Origin: Microbulbifer sp. HZ11
GTDB lineage: Bacteria; Pseudomonadota; Gammaproteobacteria; Pseudomonadales; Cellvibrionaceae
NCBI RefSeq assembly: GCF_000708675.1
Contig: NZ_JELR01000001.1
Location: 1,550,001 to 1,614,000 of the forward strand
Length of the DNA stretch: 64,000 nt
Direction: 5' to 3'
This document shows, piece by piece, positions 1 to 8,323 of the stretch. A program made the position numbers and the translations under genes. The notes under the pieces are model-generated. The model was not told the origin of the DNA. It made no database searches and was given only the letters and a program-made list of their open reading frames with translations. Numbering within the stretch: the stretch's first letter is position 1; each line of letters opens with the position of its first letter.

Positions 1-23
1 TCTGCCCAATCTGGCGCCCCGCA

Positions 24-3000
24 TCAGCTCTGGACCAATACCACAACCTCGTCTTCCGCCTTCGACACAAGAGTCTCCTGGAGCAATTGTTCCAATGGCC
101 GAGGCCTGCCAATATGGTATCCCTGCACCAGATCGACACCGATGGCCTGCAGCTTTTCGACCGTCGCCTGATCCTCCACAAATTCAGCGATTGTCTGCGC
201 CTTCAGCCGGTGCGCCACCTGGTTGATAGATTCGACAATCATCAGATCGACAAAATTGGAATCCACCTGCCGCACAAAACTACCGTCGATTTTGATGTAG
301 TCGATGGCAAAGCTTTTCAGGTAATTGAATGAACTCAGTCCATTGCCGAAATCATCCAGGGCGACGGTACAACCCATTTCCCGCAAGTCCGCTACAAACT
401 GACTGGCACTCTCCATCTGATTGATCATTGCGGTTTCGGTAATTTCCATTCCGAGGTGCTGCGGCGGAATCGCCGACTCTTCCAGCAAGTGAAAAAACTG
501 TTGCTGAAACAAGCTGTCACCGAGCGCGTCGGCGGAGAGGTTCAGCGCAAGTTTCAGTCCACTGGCCGCAACGGCTGCACCCTGGGTCTGAAACAGTTCC
601 CGCACAATCCAGCTGTCAATCTGCTGCATCAGACCATAGCGCTCGGCAGCCGGAATAAACGCTCCGGGAAGAATCAGAGTGCCGTCTGTATCCAGCATTC
701 GCACGAGTACTTCGTAGTGATGGATCCGGGAGGTATCCCCGGCGCCGGCAATCGGCTGCGCGTAAAGTTGAAAGCTGCCCTCATCCAATGCGGCACGAAT
801 ACGCGAGGCCATGTGGATTTCCCGGTGCTGTTCCGCCGCCGCACTCCGGTCCGCCTCGTACAGCATCACCACACCGCGGCCGGCGTGCTTGGCAGAGTAA
901 CAGGCAACATCTGCCTGGCTCATCAAGTCGGCTACCTGGCTGTTACTGTGGGAAATTTCCGTGACACCCACACTCGCGCCCACATCGAAAATCCGGCCGC
1001 TCCATGGGAATCGCAGGGCAATAATTTTCCGTACCAGCTGCTCGCAGCGTGCCAACCCCTGCGTTTTATCGCAGTCACGCAGTAAAACCCCAAATTCGTC
1101 GCCACCCAGGCGGGCCACACAATCGGACTCCCGCAAGTGCCCGCGCAAAAAGCGCGCGACATTCTTAAGCAGCGCATCGCCCGCCTGATGCCCCGCGCTG
1201 TCATTGATTACCTTGAAGCGGTCCAGGTCCATATACGCCAGTACATGCACACGCTCGGTATTGCGTACGGTACTCACCGCCTCCAATAATTCACGCCGGA
1301 AAGCTTCGCGGTTGGGCAGATGTGTAAGATGATCGTGACTCGCTTTGTAGCGAAGCTGCTGGATCAGCTGGCGGGTTTCGGTAATGTCCTGACACACAAG
1401 TACCGCACCGAGTACCAAACCATCACTGGTCCGCAGTGGCGATGCTGAACACTTTACGTCATAACAGTCGCCCCCACGGTGATGCAGTACCGTGCCCTCA
1501 GGGGACATCACCGGAAGGTTCATATTGAGACAGTCTTGTGCCGGGCTGGCCACCAGGGCTCCGTCGCGCCCTGTGGACAAGCGCACCACTTCACGGACGT
1601 CGTGGCCGCTCACTTCCGCCAGCTTCCAGCCGGTCAGCTGTTCGGCCACCGGGTTCATAAAGGTAATTCGCTGGCGCTCGTCTGTGGCGATAACCGCATC
1701 GGCAATGGCGGTAAGGGTCACCTGTAGGTGCTCTTTTTCTTTTTCCAGAGACTCGGCCATCTGCTTGTTTTCGGTGATATCGCGCAACACGCCAATCAGC
1801 CGCAATGGATACCCACCATCCGCCGATTCCATCACATGTGCCAGCTCATGTACCCAGCGCCACTGCCCAGAGTCGGTTTCTACACGATACTGGCAATCTA
1901 TATCGGGGGCGCCACCTTCAATGTGCGCTTTCTGCGCCTCGAGTAGGCGCGAACGGTCAACGTCCGCCACCCGCGCGACCCAGTCGTTGCGACTGGCGAG
2001 CTTGCGTGCATCAATACCCATCCCACTGCTGAGCCACTCCGAAAAAAAAGTTTTTCCAGTAACCAGATCCCAGTCATAAACCACCTGACCAGTCACCGAT
2101 AAAGAAAACTTCCAGCGCTCTTCGGCACGCGCCAACTGTTCTTCGCTACGCTTGCGCCAGTCGACATCTTCAATCTGCACCACCGCATACAACGGCTCGT
2201 TGCGAGAACCCCGGGCAAGCGAGCATGACCAGTGCCCCCATACCCGCTCACCATTTTTGCGAACGAATTGCCATTCCGCATCCTGCACATAGCCGAATTC
2301 AAAATCCTGCGGCGGGCGCTCATAGGTTGGCATCCCGTGGCTTGCGCCAGCCTTGACCGTAGGCAGTACAACCACCTCCCCCACTCGCAAACCGCGCAGT
2401 TCGACCTCGCTAAAGCCGATAAACCGGCAAAAGCTCGCATTTGCCTGAAGTATACGATTGTCCAGTGTGACCAGGAGCATACCTATACGGGAGGACGCCA
2501 TCGCGGCGCGAAAACTGCTTTCCACTTCCACTATCCGCGTACTGCGCTTGCGCTCGACCCGCGAGACCACCGCCATAATGTACGCGGGGAAGATAGCGGC
2601 ATACAGAGGAAGGAAGTCCAGCGCGGTAGTGAGCTTTTGCAATTCTTCTGGCAGTACGGAGAGGGCATTGGTGAATAGCGCAAGCTGTGCGACAACGGCT
2701 ACAAATACCAGCAACAGTGTTTGCATCAGATCCAGGCGCGACGCTGCCCAGATCAATGGCAGGACGATAAAGACAAACGGATGTGGAACCGTAAATAAAA
2801 TACCAATTATTCCGGCAAGCGCCAGTACGGACACCAGCAGCAGGTGGGGGATCGCCCGCGCGGACAGTGATTCGCAGCCGGCACCCAAAGTACACAGATA
2901 GACCAGTGGAAAAAAAATACTTATCCCGACGACATCCGCCAGATACCAGACCACAAAAACATCAACAGGTGGCAGCCCGGCAAACACCATCGCCACCAGA

Positions 3001-3500
3001 GCACCAAATCCAGCACCGAAAAATGTCGGAATCAACGCACCAAAGCAGATGAACCGCAGCCAGCGCCCTGCGCCGTCGAAAAAGTCGCCGGCGGGGCAAA
3101 AGAATCGCAACATGGTGGCCGAAACACTGGCCTCGACAACACCGGCCAGTGAATACAGTGTCGCATTGACCAGCGCCACCTCCCCTGCCACCGCAGCACA
3201 CAGAGAACCGGTATAGGAGGCGAGCAGCAATACCGGCCACGAGCGAAACGCATGCCGGTAAAGGATGGCGATAGTGTATGCGTCCGCGAGCCAGATGGTG
3301 GCAATTCCGTCGCTGACATCGAGAAACTGCTTGCACAGAAAGGCGAGTACAAAGGTGGCAACAGCCAGCAACAACACACCCGATGCGCTCGCCACCGCCT
3401 GTTCGACGTGGGTTGACTGCAAACTCGCAGGAGCCTCTAACCCACGAAGTTTTGCGCTACCTTGATCTGCGATTCCCGTATCGGGCGCTGACTCGTTCAA
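24..3500 (-). CDS. Membrane-bound MASE1-PAS-GGDEF-EAL cyclic-di-GMP signalling protein
   Basis: A 1158-residue protein predicted to make and/or degrade cyclic di-GMP. About eight hydrophobic segments at residues 40-315 resemble a MASE1 sensor. Three PAS/PAC regions follow at about 330-450, 460-580 and 595-715. The GGDEF domain (about 720-890) has an intact GGDEF motif at 799-803 and an RESD inhibitory-site motif at 790-793, five residues upstream. The C-terminal EAL domain (about 900-1140) has EVL at 930-932 in place of EAL, a DDFG motif at 1049-1052, KIDGSF, and AEFVE where EGVE is usual. Both catalytic domains therefore look potentially active, although the EAL and EGVE variants could weaken hydrolysis. 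The gene lies just downstream of a sensor kinase on the same strand, about 100 bp away, so they may be co-transcribed. Its input signal cannot be read from the sequence. Confidence 0.93.
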   Translation of the reverse strand: MNESAPDTGIADQGSAKLRGLEAPASLQSTHVEQAVASASGVLLLAVATFVLAFLCKQFLDVSDGIATIWLADAYTIAILYRHAFRSWPVLLLASYTGSLCAAVAGEVALVNATLYSLAGVVEASVSATMLRFFCPAGDFFDGAGRWLRFICFGALIPTFFGAGFGALVAMVFAGLPPVDVFVVWYLADVVGISIFFPLVYLCTLGAGCESLSARAIPHLLLVSVLALAGIIGILFTVPHPFVFIVLPLIWAASRLDLMQTLLLVFVAVVAQLALFTNALSVLPEELQKLTTALDFLPLYAAIFPAYIMAVVSRVERKRSTRIVEVESSFRAAMASSRIGMLLVTLDNRILQANASFCRFIGFSEVELRGLRVGEVVVLPTVKAGASHGMPTYERPPQDFEFGYVQDAEWQFVRKNGERVWGHWSCSLARGSRNEPLYAVVQIEDVDWRKRSEEQLARAEERWKFSLSVTGQVVYDWDLVTGKTFFSEWLSSGMGIDARKLASRNDWVARVADVDRSRLLEAQKAHIEGGAPDIDCQYRVETDSGQWRWVHELAHVMESADGGYPLRLIGVLRDITENKQMAESLEKEKEHLQVTLTAIADAVIATDERQRITFMNPVAEQLTGWKLAEVSGHDVREVVRLSTGRDGALVASPAQDCLNMNLPVMSPEGTVLHHRGGDCYDVKCSASPLRTSDGLVLGAVLVCQDITETRQLIQQLRYKASHDHLTHLPNREAFRRELLEAVSTVRNTERVHVLAYMDLDRFKVINDSAGHQAGDALLKNVARFLRGHLRESDCVARLGGDEFGVLLRDCDKTQGLARCEQLVRKIIALRFPWSGRIFDVGASVGVTEISHSNSQVADLMSQADVACYSAKHAGRGVVMLYEADRSAAAEQHREIHMASRIRAALDEGSFQLYAQPIAGAGDTSRIHHYEVLVRMLDTDGTLILPGAFIPAAERYGLMQQIDSWIVRELFQTQGAAVAASGLKLALNLSADALGDSLFQQQFFHLLEESAIPPQHLGMEITETAMINQMESASQFVADLREMGCTVALDDFGNGLSSFNYLKSFAIDYIKIDGSFVRQVDSNFVDLMIVESINQVAHRLKAQTIAEFVEDQATVEKLQAIGVDLVQGYHIGRPRPLEQLLQETLVSKAEDEVVVLVQS

Positions 3501-3604
3501 GCAGTACGTCCTTTCACTATCTTATCGTTATTCCTTACGCGCCATTCACGCCCACAGCTTTCGCGCCAACCGGGGACAGGGGCAGCCGCAGCCGGATGTA
3601 CAGC

Positions 3605-5617
3605 TTACTGCCCGCCCTCGATCTCATCGATATGACCAAGCGACAACCCATAACGCAATCCCTCAGCGAGACCGGCGAGGTCGTAATTCGCCGGCACGCA
3701 GAAATCCACATCCTCACTGCACTGATCGAGAATACCCACAAGTGGAATATGTGCAGTACTTGGGTCACTCCGCAATATACTGGCGAAATCCCGAAGTGAC
3801 ACACCAGGTAACTCACTGTCGATCAAGATGACGTCTGGGTGCGCAGTTCGCGCGGCAAAAATCCCCCGCATTGCATCGTTGCAGGTCTGTACTTCGGCCT
3901 GCTGTACAGATGCCAACACCACTTTCATACGACTGGCATTGGCGGTTCGCCCGGTAATATAAAGCAGGCGGCAAGCCGGAAGCATCTGAGCGTAGTCGGG
4001 ACGCGCCGCCATTTTCAGCACTTCATTTGGGGCGTCGTTCATCATGAATTCAATCCAGAATACCGAGCCCTGCCCCTCCTCGCTATCAAATCCGATGCGC
4101 CCCCCCATGGCCTCGGTCAGTTGCTTGGCAATCGCCAACCCGACACCGGTGCCTTCGATCTTTCCCAGCTCCGCCCCCAGGCGGTTGAACGGTTCGAATA
4201 CCTGCGGCTGCTTGGCCGCGGCAATGCCACTGCCGGTATCCAGAACACTCAGCCTCAACCACCCCTCAGCCTGGGGGGCCAGAGAAATGACCACGCGACC
4301 GCCCTCGCGATTGTATTTGATCGCGTTACCCACAAGATTGAGAACCACCTGTTTGAATCGCACGGGGTCAGCGAGGACAAAAGCACGCTCCCAACCAAGA
4401 GGCTCGAAGGTCAGGCTGACCTTGCGGGTATCTGCGAGAGGCTCCAGTAACTGCCGGCAGTCTGCTACCAGGTTAGCGGGCTGAACGGGCTCAATGGAGG
4501 GCGCGAGACGCTGACTGTCGATTCGCGCGAGATCCATCACATCTCCGACCAGGTGCAGAAGGTGTTGCCCGGCCTTGCGGATTTCCGCAAGACGCAGCCG
4601 CTGATTTGGGTTCACACTTTGATCGAGTTCGACCATCTGACTGTATCCGAGGATCGCATTGAGCGGGGTGCGCAACTCGTGCCCGAGGCTCGAAATCAGC
4701 TCCGTGCGGTCGCGGTTCTGCTGCTTTAGTCGCAACAACTCCTCTTTCGCACGCATCTGTTTTTTCTTGGTGGTGGTGATATCTTCAAGGGTCCCGAGTA
4801 CCCGGATGGGGCGCCCGGCACTGTCAGTCTGCACGTTACCTCGAGCGCGCACCCAGAGGATGTTGCCATCGCGATGTTTCAGCCGGAATGCCACGTCCAG
4901 CGGCAACCGCTCACGGACGTTGTCCTCCATCGCCTGTTTAACATCGGGGTAATCATCCGGGAACATGTGGGTTTTCCAGCGAGCCAGTGCCGCCCTGACA
5001 TCCGGGTCGCTATGTCCACGGGCATATCCCAGCATGCTCCAACAGGTGTTATCCAGCACTATTTCATCGACCCGCAGATCCCACTCCCACAGGCCGTCAC
5101 CAATGGCGCTGAGCGTCTGCTGTAAACGCTCCCCGGAAAAGTTGGACAGGGGGCGCAACGAAAGCGGTTCGGTGTAATCAGTACACCCACCCAGAAAGAA
5201 TCGCTGCCCTGCGGGATCGTTGAACGCCCGAGCCCAGACCCGTAACCACACCGGTTGACCGTCGCGGGCATAAGCGCGCATCGTGGTATCGGCAAAGGTT
5301 CCCTGCTGACACAAACGATTGCGCAGCGCCAGTAAACCGTCGCGATCATCGGTATGAACCAGGTCCAGGTCACCACTCCATATACCGGATAGCGCCAATT
5401 CCGGATCCTGGTGCAATTGCAGCCAGATACTTCCGGTGGCGCGCTGCTCTCCGGTCTCAGGATGCCACTCCCAGATTCCCTGATTTGCGCTCAACAGCAG
5501 GCTATGCAGGTACTGCACCTGATTCAGTGCCTGCTCGGGCGACAGGCCTTCCAACTCGCCGGGGCTGGCAAGGTGAAGACCAAATGGACTGGAGTGTATG
5601 GGGGTCGTCTTCGACAC
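3605..5617 (-). CDS. PAS-domain hybrid histidine kinase with degenerate receiver
   Basis: A 670-residue, apparently cytoplasmic sensor kinase with no clear membrane segment. Two PAS/PAC regions (about 35-150 and 160-285) are followed by a HisKA domain whose phospho-acceptor is His313 in SLGHELRTPLN. The HATPase_c domain has an N box NLVGNAIKYN (about 427-436), a G1 box DTGSGIA and a later GTGVGLA box. The last ~125 residues have a receiver-like layout with a possible acceptor Asp in VILIDSELPG (about 600). The usual N-terminal acidic pair is replaced by ITGRT, and the conserved C-terminal Lys of receivers is not visible, so this is probably a pseudo-receiver. No partner response regulator is adjacent. 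A sigma-54 promoter and a terminator-bounded small transcript lie immediately upstream on the same strand. Confidence 0.9.
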   Translation of the reverse strand: MSKTTPIHSSPFGLHLASPGELEGLSPEQALNQVQYLHSLLLSANQGIWEWHPETGEQRATGSIWLQLHQDPELALSGIWSGDLDLVHTDDRDGLLALRNRLCQQGTFADTTMRAYARDGQPVWLRVWARAFNDPAGQRFFLGGCTDYTEPLSLRPLSNFSGERLQQTLSAIGDGLWEWDLRVDEIVLDNTCWSMLGYARGHSDPDVRAALARWKTHMFPDDYPDVKQAMEDNVRERLPLDVAFRLKHRDGNILWVRARGNVQTDSAGRPIRVLGTLEDITTTKKKQMRAKEELLRLKQQNRDRTELISSLGHELRTPLNAILGYSQMVELDQSVNPNQRLRLAEIRKAGQHLLHLVGDVMDLARIDSQRLAPSIEPVQPANLVADCRQLLEPLADTRKVSLTFEPLGWERAFVLADPVRFKQVVLNLVGNAIKYNREGGRVVISLAPQAEGWLRLSVLDTGSGIAAAKQPQVFEPFNRLGAELGKIEGTGVGLAIAKQLTEAMGGRIGFDSEEGQGSVFWIEFMMNDAPNEVLKMAARPDYAQMLPACRLLYITGRTANASRMKVVLASVQQAEVQTCNDAMRGIFAARTAHPDVILIDSELPGVSLRDFASILRSDPSTAHIPLVGILDQCSEDVDFCVPANYDLAGLAEGLRYGLSLGHIDEIEGGQ

Positions 5618-5696
5618 CGTATTGCCGTGCAGCTGCTCTTGAGGAAAGGCCGCGCATGCAGCCGGAATACGGCTAGTGAATCACTTATCGCCAGAT

Positions 5697-5722
5697 AAAA
5701 AAAGGCCCCGCAATGCGGGGCC
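5697..5722 (-). terminator. Intrinsic terminator of the candidate small RNA
   Basis: On the minus strand an 8-bp G/C stem GGCCCCGC/GCGGGGCC with a 3-nt loop is followed by seven T residues. The plus strand has no T-run after the stem, so it is directional. It lies upstream of the kinase start at 5617 and cannot be that gene's own terminator. Confidence 0.85.
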
Positions 5723-5820
5723 CAAAATAGCGATGATGAGAGAAAACGGGAAGTCACGCATTATTACAATTGCCATAACCCGTGATGGATTCCCGGAGCG
5801 TGGACCTTGCGGCCCACGGT
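5697..5820 (-). ncRNA. Candidate sigma-54-dependent small RNA (~122 nt)
   Basis: No protein gene fits here, yet the minus strand carries a complete transcription unit. A -24/-12 promoter at 5845-5829 predicts a start near 5818-5820, and an intrinsic terminator ends transcription near 5697. The predicted RNA opens with an 8-bp hairpin (CGTGGGCC/GGTCCACG, one G-U pair) closed by a GCAA tetraloop of the GNRA class. A second possible stem pairs ACGGG with CCCGT, and the terminator stem-loop closes the RNA. I see no convincing ORF inside it. It lies between a divergently transcribed desaturase gene and the sensor kinase on its own strand. It could be a free sRNA, comparable in logic to the sigma-54-driven CrcZ class, or an attenuated leader of the kinase. 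No known RNA family was recognised. Confidence 0.6.
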
Positions 5821-5828
5821 AAATATGT

Positions 5829-5845
5829 TGCAACCGGTGTGCCAA
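5829..5845 (-). promoter_or_regulatory. Sigma-54 (-24/-12) promoter
   Basis: The minus strand reads TTGGCAC-ACCGG-TTGCA, nearly identical to the RpoN consensus. The GG (5843-5842) and GC (5831-5830) dinucleotides have the required spacing. Just upstream, at about 5855-5882, is an A/T-rich stretch bounded by AGAGT and ACTCT half-sites, which could bind an enhancer-binding protein. No known operator was recognised there. Confidence 0.75.
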
Positions 5846-6276
5846 CTTTTGAGAAAGAGTAAAAAAATATCTATTTCACTCTAAAACCGACCAGATAGAT
5901 CAAGATTTAGTCACATCGAAAACCATATAACGAAAAACCTGTTCTAAGAATGCGTTTATTAACGATAAATGACAGCGCTTGACCCATTATCGAACGCAAA
6001 ATCCCACCAACGCACCAAAATAACGCACTTAAGGACATATACGCACAATCCTGACTTTCTACCCATGGAAGACAAGCTAAAATGGAGTTTCGTCCAACCC
6101 ATCGCGGGGAAAATGAGAACCACGAGGCAAAAAACAGGTCTCATATCCACCAAATTACAGGACGTGCGCCCTCTAATAACGTGTTCCGAGACGGTATCTG
6201 GGGTAGCATTTCCCTTTCGGCCCGCGACTCTGCCGCAAGCGCCGAAATCGGCAGGCTTAAACAAGGTTGTAAATAT

Positions 6277-7419
6277 ATGAAAGCAGTTCCCGAAGCCCCC
6301 CGTATCTGGCTCACGACCGTACTGTTCGCCAGTACCGCGCTGGTCGCCGTGACCCTGGTACCGCTGTATGGCTTCCTGGTTGGTTATCACTGGTACCAGT
6401 GGCTGGCATTCGCCGTGCTGGGTGCCTTCTGCGGCTTTTCCATCACCGCGGGCTACCACCGCCTCTGGTCACACCGGACTTACGAAGCGCACTGGTCCCT
6501 GCGCCTGTTTTACGCGCTGTTTGGTGCCGCCGCGCTTCAGAACAGTGCACTCATCTGGTGTTCCGGTCACCGCCGCCATCACCGCCACTGTGACGACAAT
6601 GACCACGACCCCTATTCCGCCAATCGCGGTTTCTGGTTTTCTCATATCGGCTGGATGCTGCGGGATTACCCCAGTGGTGCCGTAGACTTCGACAACGCCA
6701 AGGACCTGCAACGCGACAAAATCGTTATGTGGCAGCACAACCACTATGTACCCATTACCGTTGCCATGAACGTCGGCGTGCCCCTGGCGCTCGGCCTGCT
6801 CACCGGCGATGTGCTGGGCATGTTGCTGCTGGCCGGCGTATTGCGCATTGTGGTGAACCACCACACCACCTTTTTTATCAACTCCCTTGCCCATATCTGG
6901 GGCCGCCGTCCGTATACCGATGAAAATACCGCCCGCGATAATGATCTGCTGGCATTTTTCACCTTCGGTGAGGGCTACCACAACTACCATCACATTTTTC
7001 AGACCGATTATCGCAACGGTATCCGCTGGTACCAGTGGGACCCCACCAAGTGGCTGATCAAGACCGCCAGCTGGCTGGGCCTGGCGCGCAACCTTAAAAC
7101 CGTGCCGGCAATGCGCATTCAAAGAGCAATGCTGACCATGCAGTTCAAGCGCGCAGAGAAAAAACTGGAAAACTCCAAGCACAAGGAAAGCTGGAAGCAG
7201 CTGCTGGAACGCGAAGCACAGGACTTTTCCGCCGCTCTCGCAGAGTGGAAGGAACTGCAACAGACTCGCTATGAGAGTGCCCGAGAGCGTCTCGTAGAAA
7301 AATGGGAAAACGCGACCATCCGTACCCGCGTCAAAGAGCTGGAGTACAGCCTGAAGATGCAGCGCAAACGCTTACAGATCATGATGGAGCAGTTCCACCT
7401 GGCTCCGGCCACGGTGTAA
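6277..7419 (+). CDS. Membrane fatty acyl (delta-9-type) desaturase with coiled-coil tail
   Basis: A 380-residue di-iron desaturase that would introduce a double bond into acyl chains, probably to adjust membrane fluidity. Hydrophobic segments carry the three histidine boxes of the acyl-CoA/stearoyl desaturase family: HRLWSH, HRRHH and HNYHH. The ATG at 6277 is preferred over in-frame starts upstream because the family homology begins just after it and AAGG lies about 10 bp upstream. The last ~110 residues, after the catalytic domain, are highly charged and heptad-like, rich in Lys/Glu/Arg, and predict a coiled coil that may mediate membrane-peripheral or partner contacts. A strong terminator follows. 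The 5' region holds the inverted repeat TTTAT-taacg-ATAAA near 5956-5970, a possible but unproven operator. Confidence 0.92.
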   Translation: MKAVPEAPRIWLTTVLFASTALVAVTLVPLYGFLVGYHWYQWLAFAVLGAFCGFSITAGYHRLWSHRTYEAHWSLRLFYALFGAAALQNSALIWCSGHRRHHRHCDDNDHDPYSANRGFWFSHIGWMLRDYPSGAVDFDNAKDLQRDKIVMWQHNHYVPITVAMNVGVPLALGLLTGDVLGMLLLAGVLRIVVNHHTTFFINSLAHIWGRRPYTDENTARDNDLLAFFTFGEGYHNYHHIFQTDYRNGIRWYQWDPTKWLIKTASWLGLARNLKTVPAMRIQRAMLTMQFKRAEKKLENSKHKESWKQLLEREAQDFSAALAEWKELQQTRYESARERLVEKWENATIRTRVKELEYSLKMQRKRLQIMMEQFHLAPATV

Positions 7420-7425
7420 ACGCAC

Positions 7426-7453
7426 AAGGCGACCCCAAGGGGTCGCCTTTTTT
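7426..7453 (+). terminator. Intrinsic terminator after the desaturase
   Basis: The inverted repeat AAGGCGACCCC/GGGGTCGCCTT is followed by a T-run and starts a few bases after the desaturase stop codon. Confidence 0.9.
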
Positions 7454-7583
7454 GTATCTGGACATCAATCACTGGCGATGACTTGAACGCCTCGGGATAT
7501 GCACTATAACCATAAGAGAAAGGTCGCACTCCCGAGCGATCAGGAAAACTATAATTACATCAATCAACGAGAAGGCGCTATTG

Positions 7584-8042
7584 ATGAAGACGTTCAAACA
7601 GGCCCACGAAGTTCTCAAGGACGCCCAGAAATTTCATCTGGATATGGCCGGCGTTTACCAGCAGCTGCTGGAGAATGCCCAGGACAACCGCACCCAGCTG
7701 CTGCTCAAACATCTGTACGAACACGAGCTGCGCATGGCAAACAACCTTAAGAATTACGGCGCGGTAGCGGAGCAGAAGGTCATGCAGACCTGGCTGCAAT
7801 ACACCAATGAGGAATCTGCCGGAGAGCTATTGAAAAACCTTGATCTGAGCGAAAAGCCGTCAATCGATGAAATCAACAAGCTCGGCCAGGAGGTTGACCG
7901 CTATTTTTCCGAGCTGTACCACTCCGTATACGGATCTATCGAGTCAGTGGAGGTCAAGGAAGTCTTCGAAAACCTCAAGCATATCCAAGACAAGGAGCGT
8001 ATTACCCTGTCCATGGCCACTAACTCCCTCTGGGATATGTAA
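7584..8042 (+). CDS. Small all-helical protein, possibly ferritin-like fold
   Basis: A 152-residue soluble protein of unassigned function. It starts at ATG 7584, with GAGAAGG about 8 bp upstream; an in-frame TTG directly before it is less likely. The sequence is strongly helical. Spaced His, Glu and Tyr residues in the first half (a FHLDMAGVYQQLL segment, then LYEHELRM) resemble the first helix pair of ferritin-like or rubrerythrin-like four-helix bundles. A full set of metal ligands is not obvious, so metal binding is inference. It follows the desaturase after a terminator and precedes the chitinase by about 280 bp, so it probably has its own promoter. Confidence 0.65.
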   Translation: MKTFKQAHEVLKDAQKFHLDMAGVYQQLLENAQDNRTQLLLKHLYEHELRMANNLKNYGAVAEQKVMQTWLQYTNEESAGELLKNLDLSEKPSIDEINKLGQEVDRYFSELYHSVYGSIESVEVKEVFENLKHIQDKERITLSMATNSLWDM

Positions 8043-8074
8043 CCGCCCTGCACCGCGTTCGCCCATCGCCCGCC

Positions 8075-8109
8075 CCCGGTGCTCCGCTCTGGCTCCCGGT
8101 GCTCCGCTC
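8075..8109. repeat. Tandem 15-bp direct repeat in a non-coding stretch
   Basis: CCCGGTGCTCCGCTC occurs twice, at 8075-8089 and 8095-8109, 20 bp apart, with CGGG after the second copy allowing a hairpin. It is the only structured element I see in the 280-bp gap between the helical protein and the chitinase. The rest should hold the chitinase promoter, which I could not place. Confidence 0.6.
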
Positions 8110-8323
8110 GGGAGAGTACAGGGCGAGGACGGGCGCTACCTTCCTCCCGACTTCACCTCAGCGGTATTTTCTGGCGTTAAAAGCTCGATTGTGACCACTT
8201 TATGAAAAGTGGGTGTTGCCTCGACCCACGGCGATTGCTATTTTGACAGCGATGTCATTTGGCGGCGCCGAGGTATTAGCGTCGTAATTTAATAAAAATA
8301 ATCTGCCGCAAGGTGAACATTAT

